A stretch of 64,000 bases of DNA from Adiantum capillus-veneris. Its lineage: Eukaryota > Streptophyta > Polypodiopsida > Polypodiales > Pteridaceae. The stretch covers positions 36,175,598-36,239,597 of the forward strand of contig CM043962.1 in the NCBI GenBank assembly GCA_014529385.2, in the 5' to 3' direction. Below are positions 34,227 through 46,493 of this stretch, piece after piece (position 1 is the stretch's first letter; every line of letters starts with the position of its first letter). Under the pieces are notes generated by a model. That model was not told the origin of the DNA, searched no databases, and worked only from the letters and a program-made list of their open reading frames with translations. A program made the translations under genes and the position numbers.

Positions 34227-36922
34227 GCAGAGGAGACTGACTCAGTCTATGCAGAGGAGATACGTAGGCTTTTATGCACATCAGAGCCAGTATACACAGT
34301 GGAGGAGATCACGTCTATGCTGACAGTGGCATTACATGGGGCAACGACGACAGAGGCATACCCACATACTCAGCCTGGTCAGAGACGTCGTTCTGGGCAC
34401 ATGCCTCAGAACAGCTGGTACGATGAGGAGTGTCGACAGAGTAGAGCTCAGATACAGCGGGAGCTTACATTGGGAGTGATCACCTATAGACAGTCTCATA
34501 TTGCTACATGACGACTAGTGTGACGGAAGAAGCGAGCTTTCTTGGTCCAGATGGAGCAAGATTTATATCAGCTCTTCCTTAGTAGAGATTCAGGAGAGGC
34601 TTGGCGTCTATTCCATGAGCAGTCTCCCCCACCAGTGATTACCTATATGGATATGGGGGCACTATGCAACATCTTTATACACTGTACCTGGACAACCACC
34701 ACTACCAGATCCACCACAGCCATGTCCGGCTACGAGCACCTTCTTTACCACTGAGATGGTAAAGGAGGCCATTGACAGGATGAAGACCAGACGGGCACAG
34801 GATCATGAGGGTTTGGTAGCAGAGCACATATACATGCTTAGGATTTGTTGGCAGAGATGCTTGCACGGTTATTCAACCGTGTTATGTGTGAGGGCTTCCC
34901 TGAGTCTTGGAGATTATCTACTATTGTACCTATCTTCAAGACAGGAGACCCCACAGTGCCGGGGAATTACCGTACTATCATGGTAGGACACACATTATAT
35001 GCATCCATCCTTGAGCATAGGCTGAGCAGTTGGGCAGAGATTATGGGCATACGGGCACCTGGGCAGGCTGGTTTCAGGAGGGGTTTCTCCACACTAGATC
35101 ATATCTTTACACTCAGAGCTATCATTGAGGAGGGTCGACCACATGGTAGACGGATATACTGCAGCTTTGTGGATTTCCGCAAAGCTTTCGACACAGTACC
35201 GAGGGCCAGATTGATGCGCCGACTTATAGAATTGGGGGTACCCACAGAGCTCATATGGGGGATTATGGCATTGTACAGTTCAGTGATGGGTCATGTACGC
35301 ACATTAGAGGGGATATGTGACATAGTTCACTCCACTATCGGAGTGAAACAGGGATGCCCACTGTCCTCTACTTTATTTGGTATGTATGTTGATGAGGTCT
35401 CTGATTATATTGACAGAGGAGGAGATAGAGGTGCTCAGCTTGCGGGGACATGGATCCCTCTTTTATTATATGCTGACGATATCGTGTTGATATCAGACTC
35501 ACCAGAGGGTATGCCGAGACAGTTGGACGCATTGCATAGTTTTGCAGAGGATAGTGGATTGTCTGTCAACCTTGGTAAAACCAAGGTCATGGTATTTAAT
35601 ACCACGCCACAGTGGTTAGGAGATCAGCACCTACTTTCACATATGGGCAGGACAATATGGAGTACACTGATGCATACACATATCTTGGGGTGGTCTTTAG
35701 TGGATCGAGGTTCACACTGAAAGTGGCAGCAGACACTAGATTGACTTGTGCCTATGCAGCCCTAGGCGGTTTAGAGAGGATTTGTTCGCAGGTTCAGTTC
35801 CAGGAACCTCGAACAAAGCTCTGGCTTTTCGACACTTTGGTCGCTTTAGTTATGCACCACGGGGTTCAGGTTTGGGGACCGTCTGTTGACAATGCTGGAT
35901 GGAGTAATATGGAGAGACCCTTGATATCTATGATTTCTAGGCTGATTAGAGCCAAGGCCTCAGTCCCACATGACATCATACAAGCGGAGCTGGCTGCCCC
36001 ACCTATGGAGGTTGAGGCTATCACCAGATCGATATCATTTGTACATAGCTTATGGGACACCACTAGGGACAGGTATGCCAGGCTTGCTCTTGAGTCATCT
36101 AGACAGCTGGCATTACAGGGAGATACATCATGTTGGTATGCACATATGAGCTCATGGTTTCAGAGGCATGGTTTCAACATGGACAGGTTGCCCCCTTTCC
36201 AGTATTCTCTTGCTGCACCATCTTTGGCTCCTACACGGATGGAGACTACTAGACTTATACGGCAGGATCTTATCCAGCTTAAAAGCAAGAGGATATCGAT
36301 AGAGCCATCACGGGAGTTGGGTACGAAGAGGGCTTTCTATAGAGAGCATCTTCTCCAACTAACGACAGACGGATTTGTCACACGGCCCAGTTACATGGAC
36401 ACACATCTATCTCATGGGTTACGATGTGCTATAGGCCAGATTCGCACATCTTCACACCAGCTTGGGATTGAGACAAGTAGATTCAGAGGCATACCAGCAG
36501 ACAGTAGGATATGTCAGTTATGCCATGCAGAGCCAGAGACAGAGTTTCACTACATATGTCGCTGCACAGTCTACTATGAGATACGAGGACGCTTTCATTG
36601 TTTATTCAAAGATGGTTTTGACTCATTAGATAGAGTCATGAGATATTAGGATCAAAGATGTCTCGGATTATTCCTACTTGAGATACAGAGACATAGAGAC
36701 GCTCTATTGAGTGGGCAAAGACAGAGACAGTCCCAGAGACGCATCTCAGATTTCTTCAGACCGAGTACCACAGAGGCAGAGGGGACACCACCATCACAGA
36801 GCTCGGTTCCCACCCATACACACACCAGCGGTACTCTCATTGATCGAGCTATAGAGTTAGGGAGATCGAGACGACCGCGACTGAGGAGGGGAACCACGCA
36901 GCACCGGCGGAGATTGCGGTAG
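34225..36922 (+). pseudogene. LINE 1 ORF2 remnant (RT, zinc finger, PIP-like motif)
   Basis: RT blocks are SLSIIVP-type entry (RLSTIVPIFKTGDPTVPGNY), APGQAGFRRGFSTLDHIF, YCSFVDFRKAFDTVPRARLM, GVKQGCPLSSTLFGMYVDEV and LLYADDIVLIS with the YADD catalytic motif, then the thumb (VNLGKTKVMVF). The C-terminal part holds CQLCHAEPETEFHYICRC, a C-x2-C-x8-H-x4-C finger, and after it QRRISDFF (36734-36757), which fits a PCNA-interacting peptide. Frame changes occur near 34510, 34755, 35620 and 36648. The enzyme would nick target DNA and prime reverse transcription there, but the endonuclease is missing here. Confidence 0.88.
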
Positions 36923-37208
36923 AGGATCCACAGGATTCTAGCACGACACCCAGAGTGTCGATCAGGATAGGCTTCATGCTACTGCTATATTGTATCATGG
37001 TGACACTTATCCCCACTTTGTACCTTTATGGCATGATACCATTGATCAGCCTACCAGCCACCCATAGGAGTCGGTAGCACTCCTGTCAATTCTTTGTTTG
37101 TAGTTTTCTTTGTTTGTACCTAGACTTCGTACTAGACTCATCATTGTAATCAGTTGGTCTCATAGGTCATTTTGGCCTTTTGTAGACGTTAATATATCAT
37201 TTCATTTC
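34225..37208 (+). mobile_element. LINE 1 (5'-truncated)
   Basis: Begins after a (CT)n tract inside the linker between endonuclease and RT (MPQNSWYDEECRQSRAQIQR). The RT runs through 34845-35600 and the C-terminal region to about 36920. 3' UTR ends with the stem-loop AGGTCA/TGGCCT (37164-37178) and ATTTCATTTCATTTC. LINE 2 follows directly in the same orientation. Confidence 0.9.
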
Positions 37209-37592
37209 ATTTCCTCCTGCGCGCTGCCCCACCCCTGCGCGCTGCCTCCCCTGCGCGCTGCCCCACCCCTGTGCCCTGCTCCCTCCTGCGCGCTGCCCCC
37301 CCCCCCCCTGTGCGCTGCTCCCTGCATGCCAAGACGACCAGCGCGCTACCTCCAGCCCATCCACTGAACACACACACCCCATCCCCATCCCCTGCCCGCT
37401 GCCCCCTGCTCTCTGACCGTCTTGCTTATTGCCGTACCCGCAGCCATCTCTCTCTCTCTCACACACACACACATACGGATACATACCCACACACACACTA
37501 CACACATACACACATACACACACGTTGAGTGCTCTCTTCCCCTTCTCCCCTCTTCTTCACAATATGAAGAGAGGGTAGCTACGAAGACAACC

Positions 37593-38516
37593 ATGTCTTC
37601 CCCCATCATCAAGATGCCGACACCGACAACGAAGACAACGTCCTTCATGCTCACGAACAAGAGGCTTGCACAACTGGAGAAGGACATGAAAGAATGGCGG
37701 ATGGAGAGAGAGATATGGAAGGAGGAGAAAGCCACCTTCATCAAGCTATGGAACGAAGAGAAGGAGGACATGAGAGCGGAAATCCAAAATCTCAAAGAGG
37801 AGAAGGAGAGAAGGGAACGGGAGAACGAGAAGGAGAGGGAGAGATGGAGGAAAGAGCAAGAAGAGATGAAGGCACAAATCGATCTCCTTCATGCTTCCAT
37901 CACATCCCTCACCCCCGAGGAAGGAGAGATTAAAGGGGAGGCTAAGGAAGCCCTCAAGGAGGAGATCACCAAAGCCCTCACCGCAAGCATTGAGGACAAA
38001 TTAGAGGCCACCAAAGAAGGATGGGTCGAAGTGGTCAAAAAGAACATCAAGAAGGTAGCAAGAGAGGAAGCCCAAAAAGATGAGGTACTCATCATACACA
38101 CAACCATCGAAGAGGAGAAGATGCGACAAGCTCGCCGTCTCAATGTGCGAGTGACCGGCATCAAAGAAGAAGAAGGGTCTACACCCGAGAGCGATGGGAA
38201 AGCTTTATGCAAGAAAGTGGGATACAAGGAAGAAGAGATCCCTTTCTCCAAAGTTTGGAGAGCCGGCAAAGATCCAAAGAAAAGAGCTCTCATCCTCCAA
38301 TTCGCCTCCGAGGAATCTCGAACTTCCTTCCTCCGAAAGAGGGTCATCTTGAGAGGGATAGAAGGCCCCCCGATTTATCTTGATGATGACCTCACAAAGA
38401 TGCAACAAGATCACCGTCGCGCGTGCATGCCTCGAGTCCACCAAGCCCGCAAAGAAGGGAAGAAGGCAGTATATCGAGATGGTAGGGTTATCATTGATGG
38501 CAAGACCATCGCATAG
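37593..38516 (+). CDS. LINE 2 ORF1 protein (coiled coil, RRM-like, C-terminal domain)
   Basis: Start ATG 37593 gives 307 residues (MSSPIIKMPTPTTKTTSFML). Residues about 25-110 are a long, highly charged coiled coil (MRAEIQNLKEEKERRERENE). Then an RRM-like core follows (RRLNVRVTGIKEEEGS, KVWRAGKDPKKRALILQFAS) and a basic C-terminal domain (IYLDDDLTKMQQDHRRACMP, KEGKKAVYRDGRVIIDG). This arrangement resembles animal L1 ORF1p, a trimeric RNA-binding chaperone, and it lacks the CCHC knuckle usual in plant LINE ORF1. The frame is intact. It ends with TAG at 38514-38516 and ORF2 continues in the same frame with no gap. An upstream in-frame extension to 37422 is CA-repeat leader and unlikely to be translated. 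Confidence 0.8.
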   Translation: MSSPIIKMPTPTTKTTSFMLTNKRLAQLEKDMKEWRMEREIWKEEKATFIKLWNEEKEDMRAEIQNLKEEKERRERENEKERERWRKEQEEMKAQIDLLHASITSLTPEEGEIKGEAKEALKEEITKALTASIEDKLEATKEGWVEVVKKNIKKVAREEAQKDEVLIIHTTIEEEKMRQARRLNVRVTGIKEEEGSTPESDGKALCKKVGYKEEEIPFSKVWRAGKDPKKRALILQFASEESRTSFLRKRVILRGIEGPPIYLDDDLTKMQQDHRRACMPRVHQARKEGKKAVYRDGRVIIDGKTIA

Positions 38517-41500
38517 GGACTCGCGGCCTGTGGGACACACGAGGAGATTCATGTCACGGTTTGGAATTGCAATGGAGACCTATGGACACACCCAGAGAGA
38601 CTTGAGGAGGTGATGAGAGGTCGAGACATCATTCTACTTACAGAGACACACGAGAGCCCGGAGAGAGGGTTACCACGGATACATGGATTCCAGTGGGAGT
38701 CTCTACATCGAGGATGTATGCGCCAGCACACCACTCGCGGCTCAGGAGGAGTGGCCATACTCTTTAGACAGGGGCTTCACAGCAGACTACAGATTGTTGC
38801 CCGGGACCCACAGGCCCGCTACATGTGGATTCGCCTCGAGCTCTCATGAGACAGGATCGTCTACATTGCCCTTTGCTACTTTGCTCCCACAGGCTCCAGA
38901 TTCGCCCCTATTGAGCAGGAGCCACTGTACGCATGCCTCACGGAGGAGATTATGCAGTACTCCACACTGGGTGAAGTCTTCCTTATGGGAGACTTCAATG
39001 CTCGTACGCGCAGTGAGCAGTGTGAGGCATATGACCATGAGGACCCAGAGGCACTACACACTCTAGATGAGGAGGCTACTATGAGAGATACAACAGACAG
39101 AGCTCCAGTCACAGCCTACGGACGACATCTACTTCGACTTGGCTCCCAGCACCGTCTCGTTATTTATAACGGGATGGTCCAGTGGCCCACCTCAGGGGGC
39201 CTGACTTGTATGCCACATGGAGTTGCAGAAGGAGGGGGGAGTACAGTCGACTATATTCTGGGACCCAGGGAGGCTACACACCTTATCACATCCTTCACCA
39301 TTCCACCCATACCCATCGGAGCCGACCACACATACCTCTCTTTCTCCATCACCGGAGATACCATCCCACACAGCTCCACAGCACACACTCCACACACCAC
39401 CATCCATTTCACACATGAGCTAGCCTCTCTTTACTTGGCCAAGGTCGAACATGGCCTATGCCTCCTCCACCCATCCACACCACTCTCAGTTCTCACATCA
39501 CATATCTCTTCCGTTCTCCACACTTCAGCTATTAGCTCTTTTCCACACACCACTCACACAGGACGCACTCCCCCCCCCCCCCCCCCCCCGGGACTATGCC
39601 TCAGAACCGTTGGTATGATGATGAGTGCAGAGAGCTATACCGACGCCTCCGTGCACGGCGAGCCTTAGGAGAGATCACAGAGAGAGAGGCCAGACGGCAT
39701 ATGAAGACGCTGACACGTCAAAAGCGGCGAGCATTCGAAGAGGCACAGGAGCTTGAGCTATACCGCCTATTCATGAGCATGGATAGCGCGACGGCATGGC
39801 GCACCCTGCGCGAGCCACGTCCGACTACAGCTATTGAGGATCCACAGATATGGCATGATTATGCAGAGCGACTTTATGAGGTGCCCGGGCAGCCTCCTAT
39901 CCCACAGCCACACGAGCCACGCCCCACGTGCTCCTCCTTCTTTACAGCAGAGATGGTAGAGAGGGCCATACGCCGCATGCAGCACAGACGATGAGCTGAC
40001 CATACTGGATTATAGAGTGAGCACATCATTTATGCGGCCTCCACTATAGCCCCGTTGATTGCACATGTCTTCAACCAGGCTATAGGGGAGGGCTTCCCAG
40101 AGGAGTGGACACAGCACACCATAGTGCCTATCCACAAATCTGGCGACACCCTGGACCCAGGGAACTACAGGACTATCATGATTGGCCACACGATGGCCAA
40201 GCTATATGGAGCAGTACTTGAGGCACAGCTCAGCTGCTACGCAGAGATTGAGGGTTTACGAGCTCCAGGCCAGGCAGGTTTCAGACGAGCTTTCTCCACC
40301 ATTGACCACATCTTCGTTCTGCGCTGCCTCATTGATGGGGCAAAGGCGCGGAAGAAGAGGCTTTACTGCTGCTTTGTGGACTTCCGCAAGGCCTTTGACA
40401 CAGTCCCACGCGAGAGACTCTTCCAGCGCCTTCACAGCATTGGGGTACCAACAGAGATGATTTGGGCCATATATGCTCTCTATGAGAGGGTGACGGGTCG
40501 GGTTCGTTGCCCAGGCGGTTTTTCAGAGACCATTGCTAGCACCATTGGTGTTAAGCAAGGATGCCCACTCTCCCCGACACTCTTTGGGCTCTACATCGAC
40601 GAGATCTCCGACTACATATTGCGAGCAGGGGGAGAGGGGAGCGACTTGGCAGGTACTCCGGTCCACATCATGTTATATGCTGATGATATTGTGTTGATTT
40701 CAGAGTCACTCGAGGGCTTGCAACGCCATCTTGAGGCCTTGGACGAATTCAGCACACACAGGGGGTTGACTGTGAACCTTGGCAAAACCAAGGTTATGAT
40801 CTTTCACACATCCAGTGCAGTGAGGAGCGCCGCCACCTTCACAGCAGCAGGAGGACAGGTTGATGTAGTCACCTCCTATGTCTACCTTGGCATCACATTC
40901 ACCAGCCTACCAGGACCCTTCACTATGAGGCAGGCTGCTGTTGACAGGCTCACCCGAGGATATGCAGCTCTGACCATGCTAGAGCGGAGGTGCCACCAGG
41001 CACACTTTCAGGAGCCCCGCACGAAGGGGTGGCTTTTCGACACCTTAGTCACCCCGGCCTTGATGTACTCGGCGGCAGTATGGGCACCAGGATTGACAGC
41101 TGACCAGTGGACACAGCTTGAGAGACCACAGGTATGTATGATCTCACGCTTGCTCCGCAGCAAGAAGACAGTGCCACATGACATTATTAGAGCCGAGCTC
41201 GCCACACCACCTATGGTTGTAGAGGCACTATTCCAGACAGTTTGCTTCATCCAGAGGATGAGAGAGCTACCTCGTGACAGACTTACCCGTAGAGCATTTG
41301 AGGCAGCTATACAGCTATCAGAGAATGGGCATGAGAGAGCATGGTACTCACAGGTCAGAGCATGGTTTGAGGGACACGGTCTTGACATGGAGAGCCTACC
41401 ACCATTCCAGTACGACCCCCACTCACCATATGTTCACCTCTCTCGCAGTGAGAGGAACTTGGTATTGAGACAGGATCTGTGGCAGCTATACACTAGGAGA

Positions 41501-42251
41501 GTCTGGGAGGCACCTGGCTTGGGGACGAGGATGTCAGATTACAGAGACCAGTTTCTCACCATATTGTCTGGGGGGGTTCATACAGAGACCACGCTACATG
41601 GACACATATATGCCACATAGCTCACGGGTGGCGATTGGTCAGCTGAGAGTGGCTTCACACAGGTTAGAGATTGAGATCGGGAGACATACTGGTGTTCCCA
41701 GGGAGGAGCGAATCTGCAGAGCTTGCACAGAGGAGGTGGAGAGTGAGGAGCACTTTGTATGTAGATGCAGAGCATACACTGAGATCAGAGGCAGGTATGA
41801 GGCCTTATTCAGAGGACAGCCCACTCTCCGAGAGATCATGGAATCTCGAGATCAGAGACAGCTCGGACGTTTCTTACTAGAGATACAGAGCCATCGGGAC
41901 ACACTACTACAGCCACACACAGCTACACAGACAGAGGGGAGACAGTCGCAGCTCACAGACTTCTTTCAGAGGATTTCCGCCCCTCCCTCACCAGACACTC
42001 AGAGGGGAGTGACACTCCCACAGGCGGAGGTGAACCGAGCTAGACGACGACCACGAGTCACAGGCTACAGGGGCGCGAGCTCCCACCACCGACAGATCGA
42101 GGAGATCCGAGCCCGGGAGCGCCGTGCCACTGAGGAGCGAGTGGCTCAGATGAGGGCCGACCCGACAGCTTTCATCCGGGTAGCCTTGGCACCAGACCCA
42201 CCCATGTACCACACTTACATCCCCCCATTAGTACAGGATGGAGCTAGATAG
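38517..42251 (+). pseudogene. LINE 2 ORF2 (endonuclease, RT, zinc finger, PIP-like motif)
   Basis: The endonuclease starts only 14 codons after the ORF1 stop, in the same frame (VTVWNCNGDLW, DIILLTETHE, MGDFNARTRSEQ, STVDYILG, IGADHTYLSFS). RT: APGQAGFRRAFSTIDHIFVL, CCFVDFRKAFDTVPRERLFQ, GVKQGCPLSPTLFGLYIDEI, MLYADDIVLIS (YADD), VNLGKTKVMIF. C-terminal finger: CRACTEEVESEEHFVCRC. PIP-like motif QSQLTDFF at 41943-41966. Disruptions: TGA 38847-38849, a frame change at the 20-C run 39570-39589, TGA and TAG near 39992-40014, and a frame change at the 7-G run 41570-41576. The stops look like CGA to TGA and CAG to TAG, as produced by methyl-cytosine deamination. The homopolymer shifts could also be sequencing errors. 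Confidence 0.88.
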
Positions 42252-42470
42252 CTTGATGGATTCTCATGATTGTACTCCCTTAAGCATATAGACATGCATA
42301 TACCCCTAGAGATAGAGCTCCATCCCTCCTCAGATACTCCACTACCTACATTCAGTTCAGTTTTGTATCAGTTTTGTTTCATTTGTCTTTCCGATAGACG
42401 GTTGACATACACACCATGTACATTTGATTTGTCTCATAGGCCGATTTCGGCCTGACATAGACGTTAAAAA

Positions 42471-42570
<100 letters not shown>

Positions 42571-42666
42571 GTAGTGCCAGATGGCCAAAAAACTCACACA
42601 AAGGGCATAAGAGCAGGTAGCGCTAGCAATTGGGAGCCATCTGCAACAGTTTGCAGCCGCGCAGAG

Positions 42667-42669
<3 letters not shown>

Positions 42670-42734
<65 letters not shown>
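42670..42734. repeat. (CT)n microsatellite
   Basis: 65 bp of pure CT followed by a degenerate GCTCGCTCGC stretch. No LINE end is visible on either side of this one. Confidence 0.97.
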
Positions 42735-42737
<3 letters not shown>

Positions 42738-43370
42738 CGCTCGCTCTCTCGCTCTCCATGAATTGCTGCTCCGGGTCCATGAAGAGCTCGTAGGAGGTCA
42801 CGAAGCGCGTGAGAACAGTTAAAGGGGAGCCCACAAAGAGCTTGTGTGCGTCCTTGTCTGAACTAGTTGCACTCAGACAAGCATAGTACGAGCTGTCCGC
42901 ACAAATTTCAGCATTCTGATCGTATCTAGAAGCAGAAATTCAGCCCAAAAGAACTCGTGTGGGTACTCCCTACGCGACCAGGATAACAACATAAGTATGT
43001 TCCGCTCAGGAAATCTCAAGTACGAAGCAGAATTAGCCATTCACGGGGCTACAGGTATAAAAATTTCAGCCGCTAGGCTTATGAATTTATGTGCTCTTAT
43101 GCATCAGAGTAGTGAATGGGGCAGCAGCAGCGTATGTTGTGTTGAATTTATGTGCTTGTAATTTTCAGAAATTATAAGAAATCTCCTACTAAGGGGGAGG
43201 ACCAGCCCATTTTCCGGTGCCTAGTGCTGTGGTAATTTTCTTGCATTATCCTCTCAACTTTATATTGTGCAGAGTTTCTCTTTTTAATGAAAAATAAAAA
43301 ATAAGATCTAAAAGTGTACGGTTACGCTTCTATTTCTATGACAACCGCTAAACCTTGCCTGCAACTTGTG
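42735..43370. other. unrecognised stretch beside gypsy family A copy 2
   Basis: About 640 bp without coding similarity or repeat structure that I recognise. It lies between the CT tract and the RNase H end of gypsy family A copy 2, so it may be remnant gypsy or another LTR. Confidence 0.4.
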
Positions 43371-43376
43371 GCTTAT

Positions 43377-45004
43377 TTAGGAGATAACGTAGAGCATGAT
43401 GATCAGTAATAACTGTAAAGTGAACCCCCTAATAAATAGTGCCAAAATTTTTGAAGAGCATAAACAATGGCCCAAACCTTCCCTCTCGGTAGTGCTGTAA
43501 TTGCGCTCAGCTTTAGTGAGCAACTTGCTTGCATAATGAACGGGACGATCGAGATTGAACTCCTTGCTAGGCTGAGTGAGGACAACACCCACAACTGTCT
43601 GACTAGCATCAATATGCATATGGAAAGCTAGAGACCAATCAAGGGCTACAAAAATCGGAGCTTCAGTCAGGTGCTTTTTCAGATAAGCAAAGGCTTGAGC
43701 TTCAATTATGGACCACTGAAATGGTACGGCAGCACTAGTCAGGCGGGTCAGGGGTTGCGGGTCAGGGGTTGGGCAACATCAACATACATCCTAATAAATC
43801 GACAGAGAGCTGGGCGAGGTGTTCTTCTAGATTCTCCACTGCGGTCGAACATTGAGCACCCGAGAAGGTTGAAAAATTGTCCATGAAGATGCGAAGATGA
43901 TCCATAAGCAAAGGACAAAAGATGAAATATACTGTGCGGTTGAAAGAGGGCGGAGCATTTTTGAGCCCAAAAGACATTCTGGTGTAAATGAAAATGCCTC
44001 ATGGAGTCACAAAAGCCGTATTGATCTGATCACTTGGATGGATGCCTAACTGATTGTAACCACTGAAGCCATCCATGAAACTGTACAGTACGTATCCTGC
44101 CACATCTTCAAGCACACGCTCAGTGAAGGGGGTGGGGAAACCTTGTTTAGCGCACGGTAGTCGACGCACACACGGATTTTATTGGATTGTTTTCTAGGCG
44201 CGATGACCATGGGTGATAGCCACTCAGAGTTCTCCACTAGCACAATGATCCCTGCTTCTTGCATCTTTTCTAGCTCTTTCTTGACAGCGTTGGCATACTT
44301 TGGGTTGAGCTTGTAAGCCTGGCCTCACTGGCTTGGCCCCTTCGACCAAAAGTATAGTATGGACACCCAGTTTTGGTGGGATTCCTTCCAAATGCTTGTA
44401 AGACCAGGCAAAAACATCTCTAAAGGAGTGCATAAATGAGACTACCGGATCGAGTAGTGCGGGATGATCCCATAACAAAGAGGCTAGGAGGATGTGTTGA
44501 GGGTTGTCAGGGTCACCTAGGTTGACTTCTCTGACCGGGTCCGGAGGTGTCGCCGGTGAGGGTGCAATAGAGGATGACGACTGAGCTGCCTCTTGCAGCT
44601 TTGAAACATCATGGGTTGCTGTCTGATCTATGTGAAAATCAACATTCTCTTCCTGTAGCTAACCTTGTGGAAGCTCCTCGAAGGGTAAGTCCTCAGACAC
44701 AACAGGGAGTGGTGGTGCGGTTGAAGAATCGGGTACAGAGGAGGATAAGGGCAAATGTGAGGCGGTGGTGAACTCCTGCAAAGGAAATTTCTTTCCCCTT
44801 CTGTGGTGTGTTGTAGGTTCACCAAGACCGATGGCTTCCAACTTCTTTGTTATCATGCCCTGACTTCTCACAGAAGTGACTGTAAGCTCGGAGCGGACAT
44901 TCTTGCGGAGGATGCCCGGGAGAACGATAGGAGGTACACCAAACCATAGTTTTAGTCGCCTTATGAGCTTTGAGCTCCTCGAGCTCACGCTTGAGAGTGT
45001 CCAA
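43377..45004 (-). pseudogene. gypsy family A copy 2: zinc knuckle, RT and RNase H start
   Basis: On the minus strand: CHFCEKSGHDNKE zinc knuckle piece (about 44860-44900), the linker, RT with VCVDYRALNKV, SFGLKNAPPSFNRTV and FMDNF, then RNase H (MHIDASQTVVGVVLTQPSK). The usual FMDDF is FMDNF here, a lost catalytic aspartate. Compared with copy 1, about 340 bp of the RT end are deleted near 43800 (LEEHLAQLS joins directly to RFIRMY), and a 15-bp piece (GGTCAGGGGTTG) is duplicated at about 43746-43772. A frameshift in RNase H follows near 43480. Gag is lost. Confidence 0.87.
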
Positions 45005-45920
45005 AGCTTCTTGCGAATCTGGAAAAGAAAATCTCTAACTACTAAGACTGATCAGAAATTAAACAAGAAAAAGAAGATCAAAGCGAAGGTGGTTAAGGAC
45101 TCAGTAGAGTCTCTACGCTCATTGCCAAAGTCAGAGAGCCAACACCTAGGGTGACGCATCTTCCGGGACGCTCTCTGTCAACGTCATCATGAAACGCATT
45201 TCGATAGGTCAGATAAGGTGAAACGTTTCGGGCCTTGAAACCTTTTGCTCACCAACTGAAACACAAGCCGTTTCACTAACTACAAGTTTCCATAGTTTTA
45301 GTTTCAAAGTCGCTAAACGCACGTATCGGTCTCACGTTTCACTGCGCTCTCATTTTGGACAGAAACGTTTCGTGGTGAAACGTTGCAAAAAAGAAGATCA
45401 AAGCCAAGGTGGTTAAGGACTCAGTAAAGTCTCTCCTGTCATTGCCAAAGTCAGAGAGCCAACAGCTAGAGTGACACGTCTTGTGGGACGCTCTCTGTCA
45501 ATGTCACCATGAAACGCGTTTCGACAGGTCAGAACAGGTGAAACGTTTTCGGCCTTGAAACTTTTCGCTCACCAAGTGAAACACAAGCTGTTTCACTAAC
45601 AACAAGTTACCATAGTTTTAGTTTCAAAGTCTCTAAACGCACGTATCGGTCTTACGTTTCACTGTGCTCTTATTTTGGACTGAAACGTTTCGTGGTGAAA
45701 CACCGCGTTTCAGGGTGAAAAGTTTTGGCCTTGAAACGCTGGCGGTTACGCTGCTCTTTGTCTACTTCCGTTTCTTGTTCTACTGTTCCAGTGTCTACTT
45801 CCACTCCTTGTGATGACTCGGCTGCTTCTCCCTCACAGCATCCTCTCCCTTCTTCTCCCATATTCACCCCTCCTCTAGTAAATATATCTATGTAGGGGTG
45901 AATATGGCAAAAGAAGGGGT
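45005..45920 (+). repeat. inverted fragment of the gypsy extra ORF with a 320-bp tandem repeat
   Basis: The plus strand here matches the minus strand of about 15040-15360 (shared KRKSLT, KKKKIKAKVVKDSVESLRS and the TTCACCCCTCCTCTAGTAAA end), so it is an inverted piece of the extra ORF lying where gag should be. A 320-bp unit is repeated in tandem (AAGAAGATCAAAGC at 45071 and 45391). About 210 bp of each unit are foreign to the 15-kb copy and rich in GAAACG/CGTTTC motifs. Confidence 0.75.
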
Positions 45921-45930
45921 GACTTTGCTA

Positions 45931-46493
45931 CAGGAGATAATGTATCGAGCTCTATATGGTGGGTGCTCCTCAGTGCAGTGTGCGTGAGATCTCACTCCAG
46001 AGAAGGAAAAGACAAAAGACAATGAAGAACAGACAACAATAGCAAGACATCAGTGATGAAACCTGATTAATATGAACATCGACTAACTCAAAGAAACCAA
46101 CACAGACTCTGGCATGGCATCACACTCTTCTTTAGCATAGAACTCATGGATACAATGGGGGTGTCGAGGGCAGGGAAGACGTGAAGACGTGCTGTGTGTG
46201 AACTCAAGGTAATAGACTCCAGACAACTGACCACACGAAATGTAGATCACTGATCCAAACCCACTACGGATATATACAAACATGAAGAGCCACCAATGAC
46301 TTCAAAATATCCACTCCAGCTAAGCCTATCTTTGAACTATGGTGGTGATGCGTTGGCCACGGTGCCGACTGGACCACCACCCGTATCCCTGCCATGTGTC
46401 ACCGACCCGACAAGAGAGTCCGTCCAGTGTGAAACCCGGCCCAACTGTGACTAACTACCTGTCTCGTGCCAGTGACATTGTAGCCCTGCTACA
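45931..46493 (-). repeat. 5' LTR of gypsy family A copy 2
   Basis: Colinear with 13472-14056 from GGAGATAATG to GCCCTGCTACA. The first approximately 15 bp at the left are replaced. The right flank is the LINE interrupted at the same codon as at 13471. Confidence 0.85.
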
